Below are positions 39,201 through 54,200 of a stretch of 64,000 nt of DNA, one piece after another. Source of the stretch: Pachypanchax playfairii (lineage: Eukaryota > Chordata > Actinopteri > Cyprinodontiformes > Aplocheilidae). Location of the stretch: NCBI GenBank assembly GCA_006937955.1, contig SSNP01000152.1, positions 428,478 through 492,477 of the forward strand, given 5' to 3'. Below the pieces are notes generated by a model, which saw nothing but the letters and a program-made list of their open reading frames with translations, was not told the DNA's origin and did not search any database. The translations under genes and the position numbers were made by a program. How positions within the stretch are numbered: the stretch's first letter is position 1; each line of letters starts with the position of its first letter.

Positions 39201-42200
39201 TCCCACCCCTACCACTCCATCATACCCAACCTCAAATTCCCTACAGTGTTGTTGCCTATCTTTTGCCTTCATTTCCAAAAACTCCTTTTCCATCCCCTCA
39301 TCTCCCTTTCTACTTCTCTCAACCATCTTTGTTTCTGTCTATGCCTGAATAATTCCAGGTCTTTTCAGTCTGCTTCAATTCATTTTTCAAGCGCTGTCAC
39401 AATAATGAGAGAGTAGGAACGGTAAGAGGCCTTAAACTGAACAATCAAACAACAATAAACGCACAAACTGAGCGTTCCCAAAATATTAAGAAACCACAAA
39501 CACCTAAGAAAGGAAGGAAGGCAAAGCTTGAAAAAACAATGGATCAGATTTAGCATGAAACAGCTCAGGGCCTCTTGTAGAATGGGTCCACCCAGACCAG
39601 CAGCATGAGCAAAACTGCCTTAGAGGTTCACTGATTTCTGCTTTGCATGTAGGAAGATTTCCTTGAACTTTAAAATGTTCTTCAAGATGGTACATAGACC
39701 AGTCCAGCCCACATTGCAAACAAGTTGATTTACATTGGTGTGTGTCAACACAGCCTCCTCATACCACCTGTAGATACAGAGTAAATATGAAAAAGATTCT
39801 GTCAGGCTGTACTATCAAGCTTGGCTGGGTTTCTTCACAGTTTCCTATTCTGTTAGAGGTGGAAGCATAGGCTGCTGCACTGCCATTAACTGAACATAAA
39901 AATTAAAAAAGCTGCAAAATATTGTGTCATTGGAGATGTTGCACACCTCATTTACAGAAACAATGCTCATCAAAAAATAATGCAAATGAATAAATGACAA
40001 CTCTGTGTTCTGAAGAACAAATCTGTAGTTAAAGGATATAAAATATAAGAATTATTTATTGTTATTATGCAAACAATCGTGACATCCCATTGGCTACTGT
40101 TTGGCTTTAAAAACAGGGAAACAGCGTTGTCACATTGTGATAACCTGGGTAAATTCATTTAGAGGATATACGTGAGCTCTATTTCCAACTTCATTGATCT
40201 CTAACAATCAAATATGGGTGAATATCATAGTTATGTTCTGACCATAACTAATGAAACTTCTTTACATGTTATAAAGGTAATATCTTTTCCAAGCATCATA
40301 GTTATAATATTTTATTAACTCTACATAAGATGACATGAACTCTGTAATTCTACACACAGCTGCCATTTAATTTTGCCGAAAGAACAAATAAGTTTATTTT
40401 CAAAAGTAACAAGCATGCTTTTTTTCATGTACTATTTAAAAGTCACAGTATGCCACTTATTTTACACACTGAACAATTAAGCTGTTCTAATGGAAATATC
40501 TTGTGTGAGGTTTCCCCTGTAACCAGCTCCACTTTGGAAAGAGATATTTACAGTATTTAGGAGGTTGCCACCAGAGAAAAGGCCACCAGGCAGCTGGTAG
40601 AATGTTATTTATTTACTCCCACCAAAAACACTTGCAGTTCAGTCCCAGTAACAAATGTCCTAATGGCATCCTTCTTAGATCCTTTACAGGCGACGGCTCT
40701 TACATCAGCATGAAAGGAAAGAAAATAATAAATAACATAGAGCGGTGGTTAACAGAGTCTGGCATGTGCTCTGGTAATGTTTGCAACCCAAATAATATTT
40801 TCCAATAACGTGAATATAAGTTCCAGTTGGTAAATTACATACGTCAGAATGTAGTTGTGTCATAACTTCCACCGGCTTCACAGCTAATGGTTCTCCAACA
40901 CCAACATGTCACAACATTCTGACAAACACTACAGTACAATTCTCTTATTGCCTTTTCTGGGCTCACCCTCCTTTAGATTTTTTTTCTCTTGTGGAAGTTG
41001 GAAGCTTGGGGGTTTTGTGTTCCAGCTCTCTGTGGCTCAACTGGTACAGCCCAGCACTGGCGGTGCACCATTTAAGGATTTGATTCCCACTGAGGCCATC
41101 CTTACTATAAATGGATCCAGACAAACGGATTAAAGCAATCACTGGCTGTCCATTTATTAAGCACTCTGAAGCAAATGCTGAATGAATGAAAATAAAGAGA
41201 TGTACACAATGATCTTGCACAAGCTAAGACAAAATACAAGATACTGACAGAATAAAGAAATTTTTAAAATGTGAACTTTAAAAGATAAAACATGAATAAA
41301 TTAATAAAAAGCTAGTAAAAGGATGAAAATGACATAATAAAAGAAGAAAGAAAATTAGGAAGATGAGAACGCTGTAATGTGAGCTACACAGTGAAAAGAA
41401 ACACAGTAAGTTAATATTTCTTAGAATAAAATATTACAAAGTAGAAGTTAGAGGAACAAAACTAAACAATCTGTAGATGTATACTAAAGTAAATCATCTG
41501 CAGACTACTGCACACATAAACCAGTTGCATTTACAGGGTATATGCGGAAATCATGAAATTATTTTCAATACCTTTTTAAAGACCTTCCTAATAAAACTAA
41601 GACTTCATCGCCACTTCAAGCTGTAATCAACACATTTTGAATTGACTTAACAGTTTTATTCGGCACTGAAACCCATAAGGCACATAAGATTATTTCAACC
41701 AAAAACAATTTTTATTGAAATACTTTAGTTCACAACAGGGCTGAACTGTGTCTAAAATATGACCCTGGCAGTTTAGGGCATTGAGACCCACCACAAGTAT
41801 TTACACTGAACAAAAATATAAAAGCAACACTTTTGTTTTTGCTACCATTTTTTATTAGATGAACTCAAAGATCTAAAACACTTTACACAAACACATAATA
41901 ACCGTCTATCTCAAATTTTGTTCAAAAATCTGTCTAAATCTGTAATAGTGAGCAGAGATAATCCATCCCACCTCACAGGTGTGCCGTATCAAGATGCTGA
42001 TTAGACAACATGATTACTGCACAGGTGTGTCTTAAGCCATTTTCAGACAGATGTTCTGGAATATTTGTGGACAGTTTGATCCGGTCTTTAACCAGAGTTG
42101 TCGTTTCAGACACGCCACTGTTTTGAATGCAAACACTGTATCGGAGAACGTCTGCTCTTGTTACTAGGTCTTGATCCGGAAAGGTTCTTGAACAGATTAT

Positions 42201-45200
42201 GTGGAAAGACTCCGGAACGGTGCTTTCAGACTCAAAAGCAAAACGGACTAAGTCCGGAACAGTACCGTTTTTCGTGGCGTGTATGAACGCGGCTTTAGAC
42301 TGGCCAAAATAAAAGACCACTCTGAAATGTTCCGTTTTTTTTTATTGGAAGAGTCCAGTCAGTATATCTGGTGTGACCACCATTTGTCTCATGCAAATCG
42401 ACAATGTCTAAAGAACAGATGACTGACAAAAAATGTTAAATGAAACTTTCGCTGGCCCCGCCCCCAAAACGGCCATTGTCCAATCACACAAAAGTTACTA
42501 TGTGAGAAGGTCCGACAAACATTAACTCGAAGCAAGATGGTGAAGGGGTGCACCCACATCTACTAACTACATGTCAGGGGCAGCTTGTTATGACTGGTTC
42601 TGACAAGACTGAACAGTGACAATGATCGAGAACTCTTGGATTGATCTGTATGAGTGACTGAGCGTAGAGAGGTGAGCGTGAATGTCTTTTATGTGCCAGG
42701 TTGTTGTTGAGTGGCAAATAGCAGAGAGGAGCTCTTTGGGTGCCAGGTGTTACAGGGATGAGCACCTGACAGTACTGTGGAGGGTGGCGGAGTCTGCGGG
42801 GTCTAGTGGCTGCTTCGGAGCCCTTGGGATTTTGTTGTCCTTCTCAGGAGAGGAGTGACCGAGAGGATCGGGGGCAAGAGTGGGTTTGGGTGAGGAATTT
42901 TCATGGCCTCAGAGCGCACAAGGAGGTCGCGAGCCTGGCGCCCCAAAGGTTGGAGCTTTGTTTTATTGTTGTGGCAGCGGAATACGCGCACTTAATGTTG
43001 TTGTGGTGTTCGTGTTCCATATTGCACCTGTAATGCTCACTGAAATCTGGAAAAAAAAAACACTAGATTACAACTTTCTGTTCCCAAAATAAATGGAGGG
43101 GAATGAGGTGCTGTGTTATATGCACACTCATGTAAAAGTCATGTGAAAGAGATGCAACCAGTTTAAGTCCCCCCAAACAATAACAAAAAAAGAAAATATG
43201 CTGCCTTCCCAATTAATTATAACCTCCAAAGAAAGGTGTCAGTGCTGAGACTTGTAACCAAAAGCATTCTGGGTGTGTTAGGATACACCATCTGTTCAGA
43301 GTGGTGGAGGGGGGTGAGGGGGGATGTGTTGAGGTTATACATGTGACACGGTTCAAAAATGTTTTTAATGTTTTGACAACCTCAGGTAACAAAGTTAATC
43401 TGATTGGGAAATGCTGAATGGATGAACAGAGGATGCTCCGTTTTCTTCTTTTTCTTTTTATAAAGGACATAGTGTGGGCAGTACCTTATTCTGATGAGAA
43501 TGCAGGATATGTAGGATAGCTCATGTAATGTAGCTTCATTTAGAATAGCTCAAAAAAGATGAGTGTCGGTTTAAATGCAGTGTGTTTAATCATGGACCAA
43601 AAGACCAAAGAAATGAAAAAGTAAAAATATGAGCAAACAATAAAGAATGGAAATAAATTTAGAAACTTCCAGACTTGTGACATTTTAAAGGTCCAAAGTG
43701 GGGGACATTTAATGTGGAGAGGGGTGATGAGACTAACTTGATAGCATTCAGCAGAGAAAGAAATCAGTCTGAGGCAGCTTCATTCAAACAGAAATGAACA
43801 ACAGAGACAAGAAAATGAGAAACAGACAGAAACAACACCATAAAAACAGGTGAGGACTGTGGAGTGAAGGAATTCCAACACATGTAGTCTTAAACACATA
43901 ATAGTGTATAATGTGTTAAACGTTGATCTACTGTAAGTGACAATTTCAGACACCGTACAGCTGATTTCACAAAATTGACAGGAAAACATGTTTATGAGCG
44001 AGAGCATAACATCACAGAAGCCTCATTAATTATCTCTGAGAATGTACCCAGGTAACAGTGACTGACGTCAGCCAAAGGGACAATTAGATCAGTTGCACGT
44101 GAAACACATGAGCACAAATGACCGCAGTTACAAACTGCATGCCTGTCTGTTATTCCAGTCATGAGTATGAACTAAAAAAATAAGGTGGCCAGAACAGCAA
44201 GTACAAGAGACAAGCACCCATAAAGAAATGCAGACCCATAGCCTGGGCCTAAAAATAGGTCAGGTCGCTGTCAAATTTGCAAGCCAAGGTCAGTGCTGCA
44301 TCAGCATCAGCATCAGCTTTAGCAAGCAGAACCAAGCCAAAGGACCAAAGAGTACTGCAGACACAGACAATGACATCAACTGATGTCTCCTTCAGCAAAT
44401 TCAAGCCAAATGTTACTCACCCAAACCCCCTCTGGCCCCCAATCCGCTCTGGTTGCTCCTCCCCCAAGAAGGACAACAAAATCCCTGATGCTCCGAAGCA
44501 GCTGCTTGACCCGCCGACTCCACCACCCTCCACAGTACCAGCCTCGCTATTACGAACTATTCACCTTATTAGACAACCTGCAACTGTGCCCGCTACTCTG
44601 CCCACATTAGCTGGTGGATGTAAACATAATGCCAACGTCATGCCCATCAGAATAAATATTTTATTATATAATACTTCAAATATAATTTTAAAGGAAATAG
44701 AGCATTTTCATTCTACACCCCTCTAAACACCCTGTGGAGGTATTATGTCGTTAAAAATGTTGCTTTTTATGAAAATGTTCCATATTGCACCTTTAAATTG
44801 ACATTAAAGTTAAGCTAAGTGACTTCATTGTATGAGAGAGCACATTCAGATGAAGAGGATTTCCAGTTTTTGTCTCACATTCAGGAGTGCAGTTACCAAA
44901 TGAGCTTTAATGGAGTACTTTAACCCTTTAACTGCCGAATCAGAAATGTACCAGCTCCATCCTCTGAATCAAAATAAACAGGCCTTTAAAAGAATCATTA
45001 TTTTTAATTACTTGCCACCACCAGCAGACAGTAATTCACATCTTCGATATTAACACAACGTGTATGTGCAGTCACATGTAAAACAGAGTAAGAAAGGAGA
45101 TAAAAAGCTGCATCAATGACGATCAATTTGCTGAGAAAACTCAGCCGGTGAAAGGGTTAAACAACAAAATGCACAGGTTCTGTGATTACTGCTCTAACAT

Positions 45201-48200
45201 TAGCTTATTGCTAATGCAAGGGGAAAGTTTGATGCAGTACTAACGCATGGTCTCAATTGCTGATTTTCTGTTGCTCTTGCCATGTAGCTGACCAGGTAAT
45301 CAACACATATCTGCATTTTGATGTGAAGCTTTTCCAGAATGTGTCCACCAGACATGAAGACAGCAGAGGATGCATAAGAACACTGGTACATGTCATACAG
45401 TGTGATTCTGAAGTCATTTTTCAGCACAGAGTAAATACATGAAGATGCAGGATCCAGAATAAAATCAGATTTCACAGCAGCTGTGTTTTAATGTGATTAC
45501 TGATCCGTTACATGATTCATTAAGTCTAAAATTTTTAAGAAATGATTCTAGGTGCGTGTAAATTACCTCTTACAAACAAGACACTGTGAGATGGAGGGTC
45601 AAAGTGTGTGTAGATGCAACAGTCAGACAGCAGTGCTTCATTAGTTATGCAGCCCAGCTTTGCACTGTCAGGTTTCTGGGCTGACAACAGCTCAACCACC
45701 ATAAATGCTAAATGTCTTGTAAACGCTATGCAAACAAATGCTCCGTGTTTCACATATTCCATAAGTACTATGTAAAAAGCTACTGGTTACAAACTCTAAA
45801 CAGGCATCTGGAACAAGCTAGCCTTCTCTGTATCCAGGCAAAGATTGGATGCAGCAGTCGGGAGGCCGTTAGGGAGGGGGCAGAGGAGACATGAAAGGCA
45901 GGGGGATAAGAGGAAGGACAGGAGGAGAGGGAACAGAAGACATAAAAGCGGGACAGAAACAGAAGAGAGGAAAGGGAAATAGATTTGTAGCACTAGAGTA
46001 CATAAAGAGCAATAATTAATGAGTTAACAGACAAGATGGATGAACTGACAGTGAGCTAAAAATAAAAAGCAACAGACAAACTGACAGACAGACTGAGACC
46101 AAATGGAGGGGGTGATTTTGGTAGACAAAGAGCCAAAGAGTTACTGTTCACCCTAACATTACACCTCAGCTCCAAATTCCACAGGCAACTCGGCTTTGAG
46201 GGGCCTGAGTCAGCGCTTTGAACACTCTGACATGAGCCCTCCGATCACAGCAGACAAGGATGAACTGGCTACAGCAAGTGCAGAGGGACATTCAGAGGTG
46301 ATTCTCCTCGCTTTTATTCAAATAATTTAAGAAAAAGAAAAGGCTACAAATTGAAATGTTTACAGTAACGATAGAAGGACACAAATTTAAAGAAAAGAAA
46401 TTAAAATTCTGGAAAAATAAAAGAAACTCCAAATACTAAATATATATTAGTTTGATGGGTCTTTTAGAGGTCATAACTGACATAATTGGAAGATATTTCA
46501 CCGTAAAGTATCTTAAAATAAATTGTAGCCATCTATAGTATGTGTATGTACATATAGACTTAGCAAAGGACATTTGTTTGGTTGTTTCTTTGTTGTAGCA
46601 ATGTTTCTTGGTACGGTAATAAAGCTTATACCATTAAAAAGTCTGTTTATTTCCCCTTAAATTGTGCCACATTCATAAGGAAAATGCATTTGTGGGTTGA
46701 GCAGCAGTGCTGAGTATGTGGGCTGTGCCTATGAACAACCTGTCAATCTTCCTTGTCAATGCCAAATAGCTTATTCTGCTATCGACTTTTGTTTTGTGTT
46801 TAATGGTGCATTCACACCGGCCACTTTGTCAAGCAACGCTGATAACGCTCCAAATTTGACGTTTGAAGTTGAAGCTCATAACGCCTGCCAGTCAGAGCGC
46901 ATAGGCGTTAAAGCTCGTAAAGCCTGACCGAAAAAGAGCGCAAAGGCGGGGCTTCCTTTGTTATCGGATGTTCGGAGCTATGGCGGATCATATTGAGACA
47001 GTGGCTTGGATTTTTTTACTTCATAGATCTAGACAACGTCAACGTCGGGTGCATCAGCGCCGTTTGTGGATACACCCCATTCTTCAGATGCGTTCTGAGT
47101 TTGGTGAGTTTAACCATTTGCTCCAGGAGCTACGTTTGGATGAGGTTAATTTATCTTCCATTTTGGCTGATCCCGCTTCTTTCCGGCTACGTGCTGTGAC
47201 GTCTTACGTCATTACGATGAGACGCTCTGATTGGTTGAGATGCCGCTTCAAGAGCGTTATCAACGTCAAAAGTTCAGCTAGCTGAACTTTGAACTTTGAG
47301 CTTTTCAAGCGTCAACACCTGAAACGCCGTTGATGTCTGTCTGAAGCCCGTCCACCATAGACTTTACATATAAACTTGCCGCTTATGAAGTTGATGGTTG
47401 GGCCGGTGTGAACGCACCATTATTGTGATATCTTCTTCTAATATTTTAAAGAAATCATTGAGGGCCAAACACCATAAAGCCTGTCCACTCCCCATCCCTG
47501 GCACACACACACACACACACACACACAGAACTATATGGGCAAAGGTTAAAAAAGGAAACTATGCATGCAAAGGGCTTTTGCCAGCTGGCTGCAGGACCAT
47601 TTAAGCTGTTTGGGTTGGAGGGAAGAGTATTTCCAAATACACCTATAAACAACCTTTAAAAAAAATATGAGAAAACAGCATTGCTCTGTCTGTGGTGCAG
47701 ATTAAAGTGTTACTGGTGAAGAAAGAAACAATTCCTAACCACTTATATAAAATGAAGACTCATCATTGGAACAGATTTACAAACAAGTAAAGCAAGAATC
47801 GCTAGGCATTTCAAAAGTAACTCATAATTTTATTTTTTTATGTTAATCTCTATGGACTCAGTGTATTAAAGAAAAGCTACAACTATTCCTCACATATAAA
47901 ACCTGTAAAATATCGTGGACTTAAAGTTATGAAAAGTAAAACATCTAGCTAAAAGCAGCAAAAAGAACTAAAGATACTAGCAAGTGAGAGGTGGAGGCAC
48001 ATGTGACTTTAGAGAGTCAACATTTTTTTAGAGATTTTCCTTCCATCTATTTATGATCTGCTTGTTCCTGTGTCGGGTTGTGGGTAATTAGATATTTTGA
48101 CATGTCAAATTGTGGTAACTTGTTTAGCAACTAGACCAGATAAGTTCATCTTATTCAATTGTTGCAATATGAAGCCATGATATCCTGTTTACAGGTTTGG

Positions 48201-51200
48201 CCATAGAACTAGAGTCTGTATGCTACAGATGTGGGGAACCACCTACTCACCGGAACACAGTTATGGTGTTCTTTTAAGCATGACATAACTACTTACTGCT
48301 AAACATACAACAAAAATTAACATTTTTTTAAACAGCAGCATAATACGAATCACATGAAAACACAAAAGTCAACAACTGACAAACATCTTGTTATTTTACA
48401 TTGAGGGGCGGGGCTTAAATCTGTAAACTTTGAACTGGGACCTGCCACAAATTGGGTGGTTGTTTTATTTTCATCCATAACTCCTATGTTTAGTTTTCTT
48501 GTCTGATTCTATATGTAAATGCCAATGGTATTAAAAGGCTCAGATCCTTATATGATCCTAAAATGGCTTAATGTAAGAACTCATATCAGAACCATTTAAA
48601 TATATAGTGGGTTTTATTATTATTTACATATCAAAGCCCCTGCTTTACAAATTACTGTTTTTAACTGTTTTTCAAATTAATAATTTTACTGTTAAAGCTG
48701 TTTTTAGAGTCAGTTTGTGTACCTGGTACGGTAAAGTAAGTTGATACCTAAATAAACAAAAAAACTGATTGATATAAATGAAAAAAATAACTACTTCCCC
48801 AAAAAAAAAAGAACCGACAAATTCAATGACAGTGATAGGATTACTTCCAGGTTAGAAGGCCATTTCACACATCATCACAAAGACTGGCTATAGATATTGA
48901 TTGTACAGTGGAGCCGTCATCAGCCACCTCCTCTACATGGACGCCATCAATCTGTACGCTGAATATGAGCAAGACATAGAATCACTGTTTCACCTCACCA
49001 GGATATACAGCAAAGACATTGGACATTGTAGTCAAAAGATAACCAAAAGACGCAAGGTGATTCCAACTGAAGGGGTTGAACTACCCGAAGGCAACATTGC
49101 AGATGTGAGTGACTTCTACAAGTTCCTTGGAATTCACTAGACTTATGCAACAATGATGAGGCTGCAAGGAAGTCAGCCACAACTAAGAACCTACAAAGAG
49201 TAAGACAGGACCCGATGAACCTGCTGAATGGTAAGAACAATGTCCAGCCCATCAACACATTCCAATAGCATAATGGCCTGGCCAAAGTAGGAGCTAGAAA
49301 AAGCGGTTTTGTTTGTCAATAACTGTTTGGGGCCCCCAAGCCAGTCGATGGCGAAGAATAACTTTGTTGTAGTTTTATTGTGAATCTGGTATACAGAGAT
49401 TTGCTTTCTTTTTATTTACACACAAAATGTTAAAATAGCAACAAATAAAAATTAAACATAAATGGGTGGTTGACATATAAGCCAGAAAAAATGTTTTTTA
49501 AAATATCTTTGTTAATCTCCCTGAAAATATATTTTTTGTGTTATTATGATTCTTAACCTTCTAAATACATATGTGCTCTTTTTGATTTTGTGTTGAAATA
49601 TGCATTTTTTCATTCATTTGCTGCTCGAGAGCCCTAAATTGTCATATGGTGTGACATGACAACTATTTTATATAAAACATAAATGGGGTACTCAATTTTT
49701 TGCTAACTCACCTTATCAAATATTTTAATCAATACTGCTTGGGTTTTAAACATTTCTTTGTGAAAATCGGGTATATTTCCATTTATTTTTCTAAACCATT
49801 GTCCAAAGAAGGACACTGCTCCTCAACTTTTGCAAATATTTTAGATTAATTCTCTTAACCCTTGTTACAACTGTAAGATATTGCTTTAGACTCTTGCTGA
49901 CACCATTTTCCTTGTGTTCTATTGATATTTTCATGAATTACCACTAAAAAAAGCTGTTTTTGTCACATTTGTGAACATGACACCAAATGACACGAGTGTC
50001 ACGCCATATGACAAACTGCACTAAACCGTAAAATATGTCAATGCCAAAAGTGTTTTATTTGTATTTAACACAAAAACAAAACAACTGAGAACAGTTTACA
50101 CATTACTTTCAAATATAGATAATACATGCAGTCACATATCCTTAATGGTTTCATCTAAACTCCACTTAACATTGTGCATCAAGTAATAGTGATGAAATGA
50201 CATTTGATAAGTTGAAAGACTTTGTTCTTTAAATATTTTTAAAGCCTGCCAAAATGATACACACACTTACAAAAACAGTATAAAACATTTAAAAGTGGGG
50301 TAGATGATTTGACAGTCCAAATTATGCTATTTGTCAACCACCCACATGGCTTTTTTCCACCATTGTATGAAAGCATTTGTACATTTTATGCACAAAAACT
50401 TGGAAATTTTCATTACTTTTTACAATTTACAGATTACCAAAGTGAATGCAATGACTGAAAAAAATTTTAAGCATATAACACACTTTGTTCTGAATTGTGT
50501 TTATGCTGTTAGAAAATTATTACCACAATAATAATTTTTAAAAAGACCTGTGAAAATGTTAAAAATTCATGTAATGTGATCCAAGACTGTTGTGACACCA
50601 TGACGTCCCTGTTGAATTCACCATATGCAAATTAGGTCTTTTTTCATAAATTTGGGGTGAAATTCATTATTTATCCTATTTACAGTAACCCTATATCTGA
50701 CACTATTTTTAAGTTACAATCTTATGAAATTGTTGCCAAAAATTATGAATTTCATCAGGAAACTATGGCTCCTAAAGGATTAAAGAGGGGGCCCAGAGAA
50801 GTTTTGCTTTGGGCCCCTACCGATCCAAGAATTGCCTCAGGCTAGAAGCCACTGATATCAAGACAAGAAAGCTCCTCACAGTGCTCAGAGGGTTTCAGCA
50901 CAAGCTTAGCACCCTGAAACTGTACACTTGGAGAAAGGACGGAGGTCAAGGATTTGTGATAAGGGCCACACAGGATGAAACAAAATGGATTATGGAACAG
51001 ATCACAAATAATGCACCAAATGACAAAATGCTAAGTGTGTGTCTCAAGCAGATAAAACCCATTGTGGAGGAGGAGGAGCAGAAGCACAGTAGGCCCTCAG
51101 TACAAGAGCAATAGAGCCCAAGCTCTATTGCCCGGGGTCGACAGGCAGGATCTAAAATGCAGACTGTGCAAAAATGCCCCTGAAACAGTCTAGCACATAA

Positions 51201-54200
51201 TAATATGATGTCGGATGCAGGCAGGAAAAGCGTACATGGAAAGCCATAACCAAGTGACAGGAACATCTGTGCTGAGTACAGGGTGGAGTCAAAGTGGGAT
51301 GCCATACCAAGAGCGGTGGAGGATGACAGGGCTGAGATGCTGAGAGATAATGTGGAACATCCAGATTCCGCTAACCAACCAGACATAGTGGTGGTTGACA
51401 AACAACTGAAAAGGGCAGTGATGATTACTGCAGCAATCCCAAGTGAAAGTAACACCAAGAGGAAGGAACATGACAAGATCAAGGGCTGAAGGAGGAAATA
51501 GAGAACTTGTGAAAAGTCTAGGCATGGTAGAGCTCGGTTCTAGAAACAGCTAGATGCTGCGTAGAACCCTCAACTCCAAGGCCTCTGTTAGAGGAGCTTT
51601 CAAGAACAACCATCCATGTTGAAGAACTACACGCTTAGGTTTTTTCATATCAGTATATAAAAGTAATTAAATAAACTTAATTTGTATGGTGCTTTTCACA
51701 GACAGTCACAAAGTGCTTCACAGTAGTGACAATAATTAAAAAATGTGCAATCAAACAAATGGAATAAAACCAAACAAACACACCACTTTGTCAGATTGGA
51801 CTAGATTGCTTGCTAAAACAAATATGTTTTAGGTAGTGTTTAAAAGCATCCACTACGTTCAGAGAGCACAGGCTTAAAGAAAGTTCATTCCAAAGGTGGG
51901 GCATGATGGCTTTGAACAATCTGTTTCCCCAAGTTTTAAAACAAGTTCATGGAACCATCAGCAGGTTCTGCTCAGATGACCTCAAGCTTTGAGATGGGCT
52001 GTAAGGCTTAATTAGGTCAGAGATTTTAAATTGGACACAATACACAACAGGGAGCCAGGAAAAAGTCTTTAAAACTGATGTAACATGGGACCTCCTGTTG
52101 GTTCTGATCAACAGACTCACAGCTGAGTTTTGGACGTACTGGAAGTGAACCAGCTCTGTCTTGTTGAGGTAAGTGAACAGGATGTTGCAGTAGTTTAGCT
52201 GCAAGAACACAAATGCATGAATTATCATTTCAAGCTCATCCTTGGACACCGAGGGCCTGAACTTAGCAAGATTGTGCAGCTGGAAGAAGCAGTTTTTAGC
52301 TAAATGCATAGAATGACGATCGAGTGACAGGGCTTCATCAAAAACCACCCCAAGACTCCTCAGTTTAGTTTTAGCTGAGAAGTTCAGATACCCAAGTGCT
52401 GCTTAATAGTGCAAATGGCCCAATCCAGGGCAAAAAAATGAGCATCTCCTTTTTTTTCCTGAGTTCAGTTGGAGACTGTTGTTGCTTAACCACTGCTTAG
52501 TTTGTTTCAAGCAGTTAATTTGTGACTTGTGAACTTCAGAAGCCTTAAAACAAGCAGTTCAACAGAAGATTGTCAAAAAAATAAATGGTAGGAGACGCCA
52601 CTGAACTGCTGGATTATCTGACAGATAAGAAGAACACACAACAGAAACAGGAGGGGTCCCAGGGAAGTTTAATATAAAGCATATCATAAAAGTTGTATAT
52701 TTAGTGTCATCTCTACAGGGTTGGGACACTAAACTCAGATGAGTCATAGAGGACACCAGAAAAAGAGAGAATACATGGGTCCCTCAGTTATGTCTGATTG
52801 TTTGCAATTCCTCTGACAACAATATGTATATGTGTTTTGTGTCTGTGTGCTGGTGTGAACAAGAAACCCAACCAGTGAGGAAATAAACAGGATGACCTTG
52901 CATATCCCCAACAATACCAAAGGTGTTGGACATGAGTGAGCTGCAAAATACACAATGACACAATGCTACACAGCTGTCCCACTTCCTTGAATGACATCAT
53001 GTACCCACTGGGTCCAGACAAGCTCACAGAATCATTTTGGTTCCTTCCTGTTCTCTGAGTCAGCTCACCACAGTGACCAGGCACTCGCACAGAAAGCATC
53101 TCAGAGAGGAGAGAGAGGTTTTCCTGGTGGAGACTAATACCAGTGTTGAGACCCAAATCTAAATACATAAAGAATTCAACAGCCTCTCTTTTGTCCCTTC
53201 AGAACTTGTGTCATGGTCCTAGATGTCATGCAGACACAATCAACTTTAAGTCCTGTGCTTTTCATACCCACCACAGGCAGGCAACCTGGATTATTTTTAA
53301 ACAAGGCCTTCCACTCAAGACAACTGACAAAGCCTATTTCAGTCACTTATAACAAACCTGAACACTTGTTTGTTACTGCAGTAGTGCTTTGGAGCAAAAA
53401 CTCAGACTTTAAGCGTCTCTTGATCGGCTGAACTGTCCTCAAGGCAGAATTTAAAACCATGTGACACAAGAAATCTTTTTTGGACGCAATGGAATTTTTT
53501 TTAACAGATACAGAGGCAGCTCATCTGGTTTGTTTAGTAACATGAATAACAGGGAGGAATTCCTGTGCTCTATGAGATAACCTAGTAAGGCAAAACCACA
53601 ACAATTATGTGTGGGACTGTGTGCGTCTCCCCTGTGAGTTGTGTGTGAGGCATGCTGCCAATGAAAGCCTTAAAGGGTGGAGTGCACATCAGCTGCAGTT
53701 GAACAGCTGGCCACTGCGGGCTAACACAGAGTTTGGACAGGGAAGAGGTCAAGCAGCTTCCCCAGAGTTTGCCACTAACTGCCTGGTGCAGCCACCTTTT
53801 TTATTCTGCTTGTTCTCAAAAGAAGCAAAAGAGATTAAAGTGTGAAAAAGAAACATCAAAATTTCAAAAAAAAAATCCCTTTACACAAAAGACTACATTT
53901 TATCAAAAGACAAATATGACTGGATGAATACAGATGTATACAGATGCTCTGAAATCAACAACATTGGCGATGGATCAAAGTGAAACTGAAAGAAAAAGTA
54001 ATGAACTTTTCTCCTGACTGATGAGAACTTGTTTGATGGAAAACTAATTAAACACTCATCATTTCGTCATCCTTTACTTCCAATGAATCATTCTAACTGT
54101 TTAAAGAGGCCCTTCCATTAAAAACGGTTTTTCTGAGGTTTCTGTTGAATATTTTAGCTCCACAGGTGTTCTTACCTTCATAGTAGGTGTGATAACAGGT

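Larger units (their letters stand above)
48890..51540 (+). mobile_element. Non-LTR element relic split by a 1.5-kb insertion
   Basis: Left part 48901-49299: GAVISHLLYMDAINLYAEYE has the RT box YMDD mutated to YMDA, then GVELPEGNIADVSDFYKFLG. Right part 50840-51530: LEATDIKTRKLLTVLRGFQH and KLSTLKLYTWRKDGGQGF, then NQPDIVVVDKQLKRAVMITA and AIPSESNTKRKEHDKIKG. These are consecutive segments of one known fish/invertebrate RT element type; the clade is not certain. The pieces rejoin across 49300-50839. Confidence 0.8.

Noticed and set aside
44277..44726. A 149-codon Ser/Ala/Pro-rich gene
   Set aside because: The region belongs to a dispersed repeat that also occurs inverted at 42590-43035, and the frame is not kept there.
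50946..51482. A 178-codon minus-strand frame
   Set aside because: It is antisense to the RT-element tail, whose plus-strand reading matches a known protein type.
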